64,000 bases of DNA from Acidobacteriaceae bacterium (GCA_031296325.1 JARLFY010000018.1:1-64000); one strand, 5' to 3'. Counted from the first letter of the stretch, positions 44,492 through 52,790 are shown. Notes: generated from the sequence alone by a model not told the origin. Numbers and translations: made by a program.

Positions 44492-44517
44492 CCATTCACC
44501 GCCTACGTTGCAGGTCT

Positions 44518-44549
44518 GCCCGTCCAGTGACAAGCGCCGCTGGACGGGC
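44518..44549 (-). terminator. Perfect 10-bp hairpin between precursor and peptidase genes
   Basis: GCCCGTCCAG and CTGGACGGGC with a 12-nt loop, 14 nt after the precursor stop. No T-tract follows, so it is more likely an attenuator or RNA-stabilising hairpin that lets the precursor be made in excess. Confidence 0.6.
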
Positions 44550-44563
44550 TACGACCAGCCGAA

Positions 44564-44728
44564 CTAAGACAACTTGCGGTTTGAATGGCACCCAGATTGC
44601 GTAGAGGTCACCTTTCCGCAGCTCAGAGCGCTGGTTTCAAAGACGCTCTCGAAGCGAAAAGCCGGTTTCAGATAAGGCGCCTTACTGGCTGGTTCCTGTG
44701 CGGCATTGGATTGTTCGGTCTTGTTCAT
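44564..44728 (-). CDS. Putative RiPP precursor peptide
   Basis: 54 residues. The hydrophilic leader contains APYLKPAFRFESVFET, which fits the YxxPxL(F)xxx...T pattern recognised by RiPP recognition elements. The candidate core is SALSCGKVTSTQSGC plus HSNRKLS, with Cys37, Cys47 and a C-terminal Ser54. AAGGAG ends 9 nt before ATG at 44728 (an ATG at 44734 is too close to it). It sits directly upstream of the peptidase, kinase, PqqD-like and radical-SAM genes. The exact modification is unknown: a Cys thioether and C-terminal Ser phosphorylation are inferences. Confidence 0.82.
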   Translation of the reverse strand: MNKTEQSNAAQEPASKAPYLKPAFRFESVFETSALSCGKVTSTQSGCHSNRKLS

Positions 44729-44777
44729 CGTCATAATCTCCTTCTTAGTCAGAGGCTGAAAAGCCCGTTTCCATTGC

Positions 44778-46736
44778 CTAGAACTGCGATGTCTGGATGG
44801 CGTTGAAGGCAGCGCCAGTATTCGAGGTAGAACACAGGTTCGTGGCTGTTCCGTTGAGCTGCATGAAGTACATCTGGGAGGCTCCAACCTCCGACCCGGA
44901 CGGAACCGAGTTGTCGATAACGATTCCACCGGTTCCGAAACAATTGTTCTGATTGGCCTCCGCCAGATACTGGGCATAGACGGGGGCGCCAGAACTGACG
45001 TTATAAGACAGAACGCAGATACTGCCGGTACCTTGCGCACAACTGCCAATCCCCGACTTGGCGTCCAGAATGGAAAAGAAGATGTAGTCTTTCCCGGTTG
45101 TCGTTTTGCCGCCCGAGACGGCGCATGCGCTTCCCGCACCATTACAGAACTCGGTTACCGGAGAAGGATATACCGGGTTAGTTTGGTTGATTACCGTAGA
45201 GACGGAAGTTCCCATCGCCGACGCGGCTCCAATTGGAATTCGGTAAAGAATGCCGCCGCCAGTAGCCCCGGCGTTGGCGACTACATAGAGGTTTCCGGCC
45301 ACCCCTCCGGTGGAGGAGTAATAAATGTTGTCAAAGTCGCCATCAAACAACATCATTGTGCCTGTTCCGAGAGCCTTTAATGTTCCCGAACCACTGGTAA
45401 ACGATGTGGCGAATTGATAGACGGCATTGTTACTCCCAGAATTGTGCCCAACGAAAACGTAGACTTTTCCGGCGGCGGAGTCCACCAACGGAGCGTCGTA
45501 GATTCCGTAGGTGCTGCCAGAGGCCAGACCACTCGACGTACCGCGAATAGCCCCGGAACTGGTTACAGAGTAGAGATAACCGGCAGTGCTGCCTACGAAG
45601 ATGTATCCGGTGGTCGGATCGTAAACGGGAGAGGCCAGTAACTTCGCGTTAGTACCAAGATTGAGAGGGTTCCCCTCGGCGGGGGTTCCGTTAAACACCC
45701 CTGTGAACGAGTGCAGAGTGCCACCGTCATCGCCGACCCACATCTTGTCATCCGCGTAGTCATAGTATGGCGCCGACCAGGTGTCGTTCTGCGCTACGGA
45801 CGAATACATCAGCGGGATCTGAGTCATGCAGGGAGCCGTGCAGTTGCGATAGAGAGCGAGGGTGGTATTGTTCGTGGTGGTGTTCAGGGATACTACGGAA
45901 GAGCTGGCTTTCCACTTGAGAAGCACCAGGCTGGCAGCGCTGCCGGTGGTCTGAATAAACGCCACCTGCGTACCATCCAGAGAGAGCACGGGAGAGGTCT
46001 TCACCAAGGCGCTGTTGGCGGTCGTGGAGTTGTAAGCAAAGGCGGTGTTAAAGGCCCAGTAGGTGCTGGGGACAGCTCCGCCACTCGTTCCGGCGCCGCA
46101 GCCTGTGCCAGAGGGGCCGGATGTTCCGTAGAGTTCGTTGTAGGCCAGAATCGTCGGCTGGGTCGTCGTCGCTCCCGCCGTACCCGTCGGGTAAACCACG
46201 TAATCCGAGGTGCAACTGGCGGCCGTGGTGGAGAAGTTGTTGTAGGAGAACTTTGCCGGATAGGCGTTGGGATTAACCTGCCCCGTCGTACTGATTAATT
46301 TGCTCCAGTCCTTATGGATGGCTGTCGATGTCGAGGGATCCTTTACATTTTGCAGCGGCAGGATCGGGCGCTTGGACGGATCCCTGCGCATCTGCTGTAG
46401 AGCATAACGAGTGCTGTGCAGCACGGCCTGCGATTGGGCATCCTTTTCCTTTGCTTCCTCTCCCTTCAGACCAAGCTCAGCCGCCGTTGCGGGAGCGGAA
46501 AAAACCAGGCGGTGGTGCGTCCAGTCCGTGGGTGTCCCCGTCGTTATGACTGGCTCGGACTGCCCCAGAGCCGAGACCGTCGTCGCGGTCAGCAGCAGTG
46601 CGGTCAAAAAACAATAAACTCTACGGGAGGACTTCGATCCGTTTTTGTGTTGCGGAACAGTCAGTCCAACGCTTTGCAGCGAATCGGACACCACTTCAAA
46701 TTGACTACAGGCGTTTGCGCAGAGTATAGATTCCAT
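44778..46736 (-). CDS. Secreted beta-propeller-like protein
   Basis: About 652 residues. A signal-anchor region (YCFLTALLLTATTVSALGQSE) lies some 45 residues in. The body shows repeated propeller-like blades: YYDYADDKMWVGDDGGTLHSFTGVF, SPVYDPTTGYIFVGSTAGYLYSVTSSG, APLVDSAAGKVYVFVGHN, GNLYVVANAG, reminiscent of PQQ/quinoprotein-type propellers. Rich in Ser/Thr/Gly. Its stop is 50 nt before the precursor gene on the same strand, so it may be in the same transcript. AGGGAG before ATG at 46736 favours that start over GTG at 46778. Role in the peptide pathway is unproven. Confidence 0.78.
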   Translation of the reverse strand: MESILCANACSQFEVVSDSLQSVGLTVPQHKNGSKSSRRVYCFLTALLLTATTVSALGQSEPVITTGTPTDWTHHRLVFSAPATAAELGLKGEEAKEKDAQSQAVLHSTRYALQQMRRDPSKRPILPLQNVKDPSTSTAIHKDWSKLISTTGQVNPNAYPAKFSYNNFSTTAASCTSDYVVYPTGTAGATTTQPTILAYNELYGTSGPSGTGCGAGTSGGAVPSTYWAFNTAFAYNSTTANSALVKTSPVLSLDGTQVAFIQTTGSAASLVLLKWKASSSVVSLNTTTNNTTLALYRNCTAPCMTQIPLMYSSVAQNDTWSAPYYDYADDKMWVGDDGGTLHSFTGVFNGTPAEGNPLNLGTNAKLLASPVYDPTTGYIFVGSTAGYLYSVTSSGAIRGTSSGLASGSTYGIYDAPLVDSAAGKVYVFVGHNSGSNNAVYQFATSFTSGSGTLKALGTGTMMLFDGDFDNIYYSSTGGVAGNLYVVANAGATGGGILYRIPIGAASAMGTSVSTVINQTNPVYPSPVTEFCNGAGSACAVSGGKTTTGKDYIFFSILDAKSGIGSCAQGTGSICVLSYNVSSGAPVYAQYLAEANQNNCFGTGGIVIDNSVPSGSEVGASQMYFMQLNGTATNLCSTSNTGAAFNAIQTSQF

Positions 46737-47038
46737 CAGACTGAATTTCTCCCTTTTGGCCCAGACTACAAAGAACACACAACGAGGAACTAAATTGCAT
46801 TTCGTCGCCTAATCGACTAAAAACCTTATAGGTATTCCCTGGAGGCGAAGGCCGGAGATAGACTCCTCCTCTACTCGCCTCGATTTCGGCTCTGCTTATG
46901 AGCCAGACTAGCATAGCTACGAAGCACAACTGTACTCGTTAGCAACACTTTAACGCATATCGGTATAGCTAGTACGACTTAAAGAAAAACTACCATCTCC
47001 CATATCTGCTTACAACACTTTTATGCATTACAGTAAGA
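46737..47038. promoter_or_regulatory. Divergent control region of the RiPP cluster with a direct repeat
   Basis: 302 bp between the minus-strand operon and the plus-strand nucleotidyltransferase gene. Two imperfect copies of GTTAGCAACACTTTAACGCA (46938) and GCTTACAACACTTTTATGCA (47008) lie 70 bp apart, each continuing with a match such as TA-C-GTA. They look like a regulator or promoter-element duplication. Specific -35/-10 hexamers were not assigned. Confidence 0.4.
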
Positions 47039-48280
47039 ATGAAATTGCTCTCGTTGCAGCCTTGCAGCTTTCTCTCTGTGGGCAAAATCAGAAGGAACTG
47101 GATCGTCGTGCCTGACTGCGCTGTGCCAAACTCGATCCAATTGCTTCTCCACTGCGCCCGTGGCGGCAACGCTGACCGTGATGGCGTTCGAGAGTTGGCC
47201 CGAGAGATCGCGGATTGGGATGCCCTGACCACGGCTGCGGAGTACCACGGATTAACGGCTCTGCTCTGCCGTTTACTGGAAGAGTCCTGTCCCGATCTGG
47301 TTGCGCAGGATGTGGCCAGCCTCCTCCGCAAGGACTACCGCGACTCCGCCGCGCGCAACCTGATTCTGACCTCGCAGATGTTCTCTCTGGTTGATCTGTT
47401 TCAGGCCAAGGGCGTCAACGTGCTGGCGCTCAAAGGCCCCGTTTTGGCCGAACTGCTCTATCCAGACCCCGTGCTGCGCCCTTTTTCGGATCTGGATCTT
47501 CTGGTGCGCAAGCAGGACGTGGCACACGCCTCGTCGATTCTCGCGCAGGAGGGATACGCCCTCAGTCCCCATTTGGCGCGCCTGTCGCTGCGCACTCTGC
47601 TGCGCCTCAACTACGCGTTGCTCTTCCGCCATGGACGCGGGGCGTATGTGGATCTTCAATGGGAGGTTGGCCCATCCGACTATCCCTTCCGCTTTGATAT
47701 GGAAATCCTGTGGCGCTCGTCGAGCCAGACTCGGATCGACGGGCGAGAGGTTGCATGCCTCTCGCCGGAGAGTCTGCTGCTGTATCTGTGCGTGCACGGA
47801 ACGAAACACATGTGGTCGCGTCTGCTGTGGATGGGAGATGTCGCCAGATTGGTGCGGACGCCCCTGAATTGGCCAGAAGTTTTGGCCCTCGCAGCAGAGG
47901 CAAAGTGCAGCAGGCCGCTCTTGTTGGGCCTGTTGCTGGCGCACGAATTGCTGGAGGCTCCCCTTCCCGAAGAGGTTCTGCAACTCGCTCTCTCCACTCA
48001 GGCCGTTCAATTGCGGGCAACTCAGGCGACCCGGCGACTGCTGTGTGCCCAGCCTTCCGAACCACGAAGCTGGGAGTTTACAGTCTTTAACGCTCGAATG
48101 GCGGAACGGAGTTGGGAGAAGGTGCGGCACTGCGCTTCGATGCTCAAGGCTCCAACGGAATGGGAGTTGGAAATACTGCCTCTGCCTGAGAGATTGTTCT
48201 TCCTCTACTATCCCGTGCGTCTAGCGCGGATCGCTCTAAAGTACGGATCACGCCTGACCCAGCGTCTGCCCCATAAATAA
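47039..48280 (+). CDS. NTP_transf_5-type nucleotidyltransferase family protein
   Basis: 413 residues. The diagnostic segment LALKGPVLAELLYPDPVLRPFSDLDLLV (about 129-156) carries the G and DxD (Asp151, Asp153) of the uncharacterised nucleotidyltransferase family found in exopolysaccharide and lasso-peptide clusters; LQWEVGPSDYPFRFD and LCVHGTKHMWSRLLWMGDVARLV follow. In some lasso clusters such a protein works after the HprK-like kinase to extend or decorate the phosphate. Divergent from the cluster; convergent with ribF. Confidence 0.85.
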   Translation: MKLLSLQPCSFLSVGKIRRNWIVVPDCAVPNSIQLLLHCARGGNADRDGVRELAREIADWDALTTAAEYHGLTALLCRLLEESCPDLVAQDVASLLRKDYRDSAARNLILTSQMFSLVDLFQAKGVNVLALKGPVLAELLYPDPVLRPFSDLDLLVRKQDVAHASSILAQEGYALSPHLARLSLRTLLRLNYALLFRHGRGAYVDLQWEVGPSDYPFRFDMEILWRSSSQTRIDGREVACLSPESLLLYLCVHGTKHMWSRLLWMGDVARLVRTPLNWPEVLALAAEAKCSRPLLLGLLLAHELLEAPLPEEVLQLALSTQAVQLRATQATRRLLCAQPSEPRSWEFTVFNARMAERSWEKVRHCASMLKAPTEWELEILPLPERLFFLYYPVRLARIALKYGSRLTQRLPHK

Positions 48281-48320
48281 GGATGGGGGGCAGATGGAAG
48301 GCCAGCGCCATGTCTGTGGT

Positions 48321-49343
48321 TCAGGCTGGAGTAAGGCGCGGCTTTGGCGCTTGGCTCTGCGGCTTTGACGCTTCGAGGGCGTGGGCCAAGGCGAAGTAGC
48401 GTTGGGCGCGGGAGACGTCCTGGGTGATCTGGGCGAGGAGAGATTTCGGGCTGGAGAAGCGGCGCTCGTGACGCAGGCGGCGCAGGAAGGTCAGGCGGAG
48501 CGGGGTCTGCCGGGTGAGGGCCTGCGCGCCTTCGAGTGGGTGGAAGTTGAGCAGGTGCGACTCTACGGCGAAGGAGTCCGGGCCGAAGGTGGGGCGGTTG
48601 CCAATGTTGGTGACGGCCTGAAAGGTTTCGGCGTGAGGGGTTCCGTGGCCGACCTCGAGCGTGGTGACGTAGACGCCGTGGGCGGGAAGAATCTCGACAT
48701 AGGGGGCGAGGTTGATGGTGGGGACGGCGTGGCGGGTGCCGAAGCCACGGCCTGAGGCGGGAGTGCTGTCGATGGCGAAGGGGCGACCGAGCAGGACGCG
48801 GGCCAGACTGACGTTGCCCGAGGCGATGATGCGACGGATGCGGCTCGACGAAATGGAGTTGCCACGCAGGCTGCGCGGGGCGTAGACGATGACGTTGAAG
48901 CCAAGCTCGCGGCCCAGAGATTCAAGGCTGTCGGGGCCGGTTACGGCGGCCTCGGCGTGATGCCCAAAGCGGAAGTTCTCTCCCTCGTGGATCTCGACGG
49001 CGTGGACGGCTTTGACCAGAACGCGGGTGGCGAAGTCGCGCGCAGGCATGTGGCGGAGGGCGTCGGTGAAGGGAAGGACGAGTGCTGCGTCGATGCCGGT
49101 GGCGGCGAGGTACTCCAGCTTGCCCGCGAGGCTGGTGATGAGATGATGCGGACGCTCCGGCGTGAGGACACGGGCGGGATGCGGGTCGAAGGTGATGGCG
49201 AGAGAACGGGCTCCGAGGAAGCTCGCGCGGGAGATGACCTCGGCGATAACGCCCTGGTGACCCAGATGCACCCCGTCGAAGTTGCCGATGGTGGCAACGG
49301 TGGGGAGGACGGGGAGATCGGCGAGTTGAGTGTAGATGCGCAT
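48321..49343 (-). CDS. ribF: Bifunctional riboflavin kinase / FAD synthetase
   Basis: Makes FMN, then FAD. 340 residues: FAD-synthetase domain with VATIGNFDGVHLGHQGVI (HxGH), ITFDPHPARVLTPERPHHLITSLAGKLEYL, FATRVLVKAVHAVEIHEGENFRFGHHAEA and SSSRIRRIIASGNVSLARVLLGRPF; kinase domain with GRGFGTRHAVPTINLAP, HGVYVTTLEVG, AVTNIGNRPTFG and VESHLLNF. All motifs are present. A ~20-residue Ser/Lys/Pro tail is non-conserved. Confidence 0.96.
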   Translation of the reverse strand: MRIYTQLADLPVLPTVATIGNFDGVHLGHQGVIAEVISRASFLGARSLAITFDPHPARVLTPERPHHLITSLAGKLEYLAATGIDAALVLPFTDALRHMPARDFATRVLVKAVHAVEIHEGENFRFGHHAEAAVTGPDSLESLGRELGFNVIVYAPRSLRGNSISSSRIRRIIASGNVSLARVLLGRPFAIDSTPASGRGFGTRHAVPTINLAPYVEILPAHGVYVTTLEVGHGTPHAETFQAVTNIGNRPTFGPDSFAVESHLLNFHPLEGAQALTRQTPLRLTFLRRLRHERRFSSPKSLLAQITQDVSRAQRYFALAHALEASKPQSQAPKPRLTPA

Positions 49344-49431
49344 TTGGTTCTCTTCAAGGGTAATGCAGGCGAGGCATATTGTTGACGGCTCGTTTGAGCG
49401 TCAACCATTTACGGCAAAGGCAAAGGCGAGA

Positions 49432-49463
49432 AGCAGATTCCTCCGCTTCGCTACGGAATGACA
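49432..49463 (-). repeat. Dispersed palindromic repeat, type A, with degenerate tail copies
   Basis: AGCAGATTCCTCCGCTTCGC then TACGGAATGACA. It is followed by partial copies ending ATGACAAAC at 49481, 49524 and 49550, and preceded by GGCAAAGGCAAAGGC. Confidence 0.8.
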
Positions 49464-49612
49464 AACATAAAGGCTACGGAATGACAAACAAAAACGAGCA
49501 ACGGCAACAACAGATCCCCTTCGGGGATGACAAACGAAGAACTGCTAAATGACAAACGAAGAGGGGGCGGACTGACAATTCAAAAGGTTTCGGATAAATC
49601 AACATGGATAGC

Positions 49613-50452
49613 TCAGGAGGGTGGCTCGATCGGCGCGGGTGGTTGCGGGTCGATGTCGAAGGTGATTTGCAGGCCGTCGTGGGCGAGGCGGATGTGGGGA
49701 GGCAGCGCGGCGTTGGTGGGAGCGTGATCCAGACCATGCGAGATGTGGGTGAAGTAGGCGCGGCGCGGTTGGAGCCGCTCGACGATGGCGATGGAGTTGG
49801 CCAGATGCGAGTGCGTGGGGTGTGGCTCGATGCGAAGAGCGTCGAGGATCAGGACGTCGAGATCGGCGAGCAGAGGATAGCTCTCGTCGGGCAGGCTGCT
49901 GAGATCGGTGAGGTAGGCCGCGGAGCCGAAGCGGTAGCCGGTGATGCGCTGGCGACCATGGTTGACTGGGATGCGCTGGAAACGGACTCCGAAGAGGTCT
50001 ACCGCCGCGCCGGGCGTGGATGGGATGCGGTGCAGGGCGACATGGGCGCTGGTGGGGTAACGGTGGGTGGAGCGCGTGTCGAAGGTGTAGTCGAAGATGC
50101 GCTCGATGGTCTCGGCGGTGGGTTCGTCGGCGTAGAGGGGAAGGCCCTCGGCGTTGTGAAAGCTGAGGGGGCGGAGGTCGTCCATGCCGAGGATGTGGTC
50201 GGCGTGGCCGTGGGTGTAGAAGACCGCGTCGAGGCGGCGGATGCCCTCGCGCACCGCTTGAGCGTGGAAGTCCGGGCCGGTGTCGAGGACAACGTTGCGC
50301 CCATCCCATTGCAGCAGGACGGAGGGACGGGTGCGACGGTTGTGCGCGTCTCCCTGCGGCGAGACCGCAGAGGCGCAGACGGCACAGTCACAGCCGAGCG
50401 TGGGAACGCCCATTGATGTGCCGGTACCGAGAAAGGTTAAGGTGGCTTGCAT
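49613..50452 (-). CDS. MBL-fold metallohydrolase, PhnP-like
   Basis: 279 residues. TFLGTGTSMGVPTLGCDCAVC (start and Cys-rich loop resembling the structural zinc site of PhnP), VVLDTGPDFHAQAV, the metal motif YTHGHADHILGMDDLRPL (HxHxDH), VNHGRQRITGYRFG, ILDALR and a C-terminal FTHISHGLDH. Likely a phosphodiesterase acting on small phosphoesters; no phosphonate genes are nearby, so the substrate is open. Confidence 0.9.
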   Translation of the reverse strand: MQATLTFLGTGTSMGVPTLGCDCAVCASAVSPQGDAHNRRTRPSVLLQWDGRNVVLDTGPDFHAQAVREGIRRLDAVFYTHGHADHILGMDDLRPLSFHNAEGLPLYADEPTAETIERIFDYTFDTRSTHRYPTSAHVALHRIPSTPGAAVDLFGVRFQRIPVNHGRQRITGYRFGSAAYLTDLSSLPDESYPLLADLDVLILDALRIEPHPTHSHLANSIAIVERLQPRRAYFTHISHGLDHAPTNAALPPHIRLAHDGLQITFDIDPQPPAPIEPPS

Positions 50453-50491
50453 TGGCCAAAGTGATGCTACACGAACGTTTATGGGGATCCG

Positions 50492-50530
50492 AGCGAAATA
50501 CGGGGATTCTTCGCTGCGCTCAGAATGACA
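50492..50530 (-). repeat. Dispersed palindromic repeat, type B
   Basis: CGAAATACGGGGATTCTTCG then CTGCGCTCAGAATGACA, upstream of the MBL gene start. Confidence 0.8.
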
Positions 50531-50590
50531 TTTCTTATACGAAGGTCGATCCGCACCGGATCGACCTTACTTCCATTCCCAGCGCGAAAA

Positions 50591-51286
50591 CTAGCGGACG
50601 ATGGTGGGGCGACCGGGAGGGATGGGGCCTGCTCCGGGGGGCGGCGGCTGGCGGCTGGCGGCAGAGCGGGTGAGGGCCTGCGTGACCTCCAGGAAGCCCA
50701 TGCGAATCTCAAAGAGAGAGGTGTCGAGCAGGCGGGTCTCCTGCTCAGTGAGGTTGCCGCGAGTCTTCTCGGCGATGACGGCGAGCATGTCGATGCTCTG
50801 GCGCGCTCCCATCAGGTCGATCTTGGGTTGCTGGCCGGGCTGGGTGTTTCCGCCAAGCTGAATGATTGCAGTCATATAGATGGACTGGACGATCTGCGCG
50901 AAGCTCATGGCGGGCGGGTGATCCATGCCGGGATTGGCGGCGCGGACGGCGGTCTCCAAGTGATCGGTGGTCGCCTTGTAGGCGGCGTGGGCCTGCTCCA
51001 TCTCGCTGGCCGTGGGCGGCGGCGGAAGGTTGGGATTTACTGCGGAGGGTTCTGCTGGCTGTTCGGAAGGCTCGGGAGCGGCGTGGGGAGACTTGAACTC
51101 GATCGGCTCGGCGGCGTGGTGCGAGGTCTCCGACGGCACAGCACTTTCAACCGGCGCGGAGGCTGCGCGGGGCTCGCGGGCGGGCGAGGGATCGGCGTCT
51201 GGACGGGGTGTTCCATCGGAGGTGAACTTGCGGCGGTCGGTGACGACGAAGGGCTTGTTGCTTTCGGGCTTGGTGTATTCGGACAT
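50591..51286 (-). CDS. DUF1844 domain protein
   Basis: 231 residues. The first ~120 are charged and Pro/Ala-rich, probably disordered; the C-terminal ~90 residues MSFAQIVQSIYMTAIIQLGG, IDLMGARQSIDMLAVIAEKTRGNLTEQETRLLDTSLFEIRMGFLEV form the DUF1844 helical domain, a small conserved domain of unknown function common in Acidobacteriota. 57 bp after ygfZ on the same strand. Confidence 0.85.
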   Translation of the reverse strand: MSEYTKPESNKPFVVTDRRKFTSDGTPRPDADPSPAREPRAASAPVESAVPSETSHHAAEPIEFKSPHAAPEPSEQPAEPSAVNPNLPPPPTASEMEQAHAAYKATTDHLETAVRAANPGMDHPPAMSFAQIVQSIYMTAIIQLGGNTQPGQQPKIDLMGARQSIDMLAVIAEKTRGNLTEQETRLLDTSLFEIRMGFLEVTQALTRSAASRQPPPPGAGPIPPGRPTIVR

Positions 51287-51343
51287 AGGGGAACACTCTT
51301 TCCGTGGAAACTGATTTCAATTCTAGTCTGCTATAACGAGAAT

Positions 51344-52333
51344 TTACAGGATGGCGAATGGCAGCGGGATCGGAGTCGCGGTGCCTCCGAGATAGGTCAG
51401 GGGCAGGTTGCGGTCGAGAGCCTCGCGGCGAATGATTCCGAGGGCGAGTTGCGTCGGCTCGGTGTGGCTGGGGAGAAGGATGGAGGCGACGCTGGTGAGT
51501 TCGGCTACGGGAACGCCGTCGGCTTCGAGCGAGGTGCCGGGAGTGGGAAGCGATCCGGTGAGGGCGAAGCCGCTGAGAGCGCGGTGAACCTTGCCACGCG
51601 AACGGATGCGCTCGACGATCTCCTGGCCGATGTAGCAGCCCTTGGTGAAGTGCAGGGCGCGGGTTTGGCTGGTCTCCTGCGGCAGGTCGCGTTCACGAAT
51701 GTCGGTGCCGTAGCGCGGAGTTCCTTCGAGCAGGCGGAGGTCTTCGAGGGACTCTGAGTTTGCCTGTGCGGCTCCTGCGGCGACGAGCGCGGCGGCAAGC
51801 TGCTGGGTTGTCGCTGGATCGGCCCAGAGTTCGAGGCGCGGAACCAACGGGCTATGCGCGTGGAGGATGTCGACCGGTGCGGCGTTCCAGAGAGTGGATT
51901 CGAGGTAAAGCGAGTCGTGCGGCTGTGTGGCGAGGCCGATAGAGGTCAGCAGTGCGGCCGATTGCGGGCCAACGAGAAGAAGGCCGGAGCGTGGCTCGGA
52001 GATCTCGGCTAGCTCCACGTCGTCCATGATGATGAAGTGGTCGAGCTGGGCGAGGAGCTTGGCGAGCTGATCGCGGCTGGTCTGGAGCAGGATCGCATCG
52101 GGAAGCAGGAAGGCGGTCAGATCGCCCTGAATCTGTCCCTGCGCGTTGAGGACGAAGTTGTAGCAACCCACTCCGGGAGTGAGCTGCTGGATCGAGTTGG
52201 TGACCATGCCGTTGAGCCAGCGCAGGCGGTCGGGGCCAGTGACACGCAGCCATCCGACGTTGTCGAGAGGCGCTAGGGCGGCGGATTGGAGCAGGGCGGC
52301 GAGGGACGCGTTGGAGTCTTGTGAGCTGGTCAT
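51344..52333 (-). CDS. ygfZ: Folate-binding protein YgfZ (GcvT family)
   Basis: 329 residues of the aminomethyltransferase fold. LLQSAALAPLDNVGWLRVTGPDRLRWLNGMVTNSIQQL is the N-terminal signature and FTKGCYIGQEIVERIRSRGKVHRALSGFAL contains the YgfZ motif KGCYxGQE. In other bacteria YgfZ helps maintain certain Fe-S enzymes with folate. The start is ATG at 52333: the open frame continues upstream to 52612 only by running antisense through repeats, and homology begins after MTSSQ. Confidence 0.9.
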   Translation of the reverse strand: MTSSQDSNASLAALLQSAALAPLDNVGWLRVTGPDRLRWLNGMVTNSIQQLTPGVGCYNFVLNAQGQIQGDLTAFLLPDAILLQTSRDQLAKLLAQLDHFIIMDDVELAEISEPRSGLLLVGPQSAALLTSIGLATQPHDSLYLESTLWNAAPVDILHAHSPLVPRLELWADPATTQQLAAALVAAGAAQANSESLEDLRLLEGTPRYGTDIRERDLPQETSQTRALHFTKGCYIGQEIVERIRSRGKVHRALSGFALTGSLPTPGTSLEADGVPVAELTSVASILLPSHTEPTQLALGIIRREALDRNLPLTYLGGTATPIPLPFAIL

Positions 52334-52550
52334 ATTTGAATTAGATCGAGTGCGGCGAGCGAACGATTCCTCTTCGGGATTTCGATAGGTCGGGCCTTCA
52401 GCCCTCGGTCTTGTGCGGGCCTTGGATCTCGGGCTTCGCCCAAGGCTGGTATAGGGCGCGCCTTGGTCGCTTTCGGGCAAAGGCAAAGGGCAAAAGAACA
52501 TAGGCAAAGGCAAAGGCGAGAGCAAAGACAACATCAAAGACAACAGTAAA

Positions 52551-52615
52551 GGCTGGTGGTGCGATCTGTATTCATCCCACCCATCGCGATGTTGCTGCGA
52601 TGGATGGGGCACTCG
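52551..52615 (+). repeat. Type C dispersed repeat
   Basis: GGCTGGTGGTGCGATCTGTA then TTCATCCCACCCATCGC and, after a short spacer, GCGATGGATGGGGCACTCG. The CCCACCCATCGC and GCGATGGATGGGG arms pair. Confidence 0.8.
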
Positions 52616-52633
52616 TTATGAAGCAAGGGCGAG

Positions 52634-52665
52634 AAGCAGATTCCTCCGCTTCGCTACGGAAGGAC
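52634..52665 (-). repeat. Dispersed palindromic repeat, type A
   Basis: AGCAGATTCCTCCGCTTCGC then TACGGAAGGACA; a partial copy GCTGCGGAAGGACA follows at 52678. Confidence 0.8.
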
Positions 52666-52790
52666 AAGCGAAGTTCGCTGCGGAAGGACAAGCGAAGAAA
52701 GAGCAACGGGCAAGAACAAAGCGTTATGCAGAGAACTGCGTACACTGTGATTATAGCGACCGGATATGGCGGTGGCGTGGAGGTTTGGTG

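Larger units (their letters stand above)
52334..52790. other. 457-bp divergent intergenic repeat mosaic
   Basis: In order: GGTCGGGCCTTCAGCCCTCG near 52386, hexamer-like GGCAAA array (52480-52550), type C repeat (52551-52615), type A repeat (52634-52665) and a partial second A copy. The same order recurs at 62616-62810. Confidence 0.7.

Noticed and set aside
44735-45142. Long upstream extension of the precursor peptide reading frame (192 codons in total)
   Set aside because: The extension runs antisense-like through the 3' end of the propeller gene on the same strand in another frame, is Arg/Ser/Pro-rich shadow sequence, and the ribosome site lies at 44737-44743.
41698-48280. Lasso-peptide cluster
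   Set aside because: A PqqD-like protein and kinase are present, but there is no asparagine-synthetase-like cyclase or transglutaminase-like B2 protease, and a SPASM radical-SAM enzyme is present instead.
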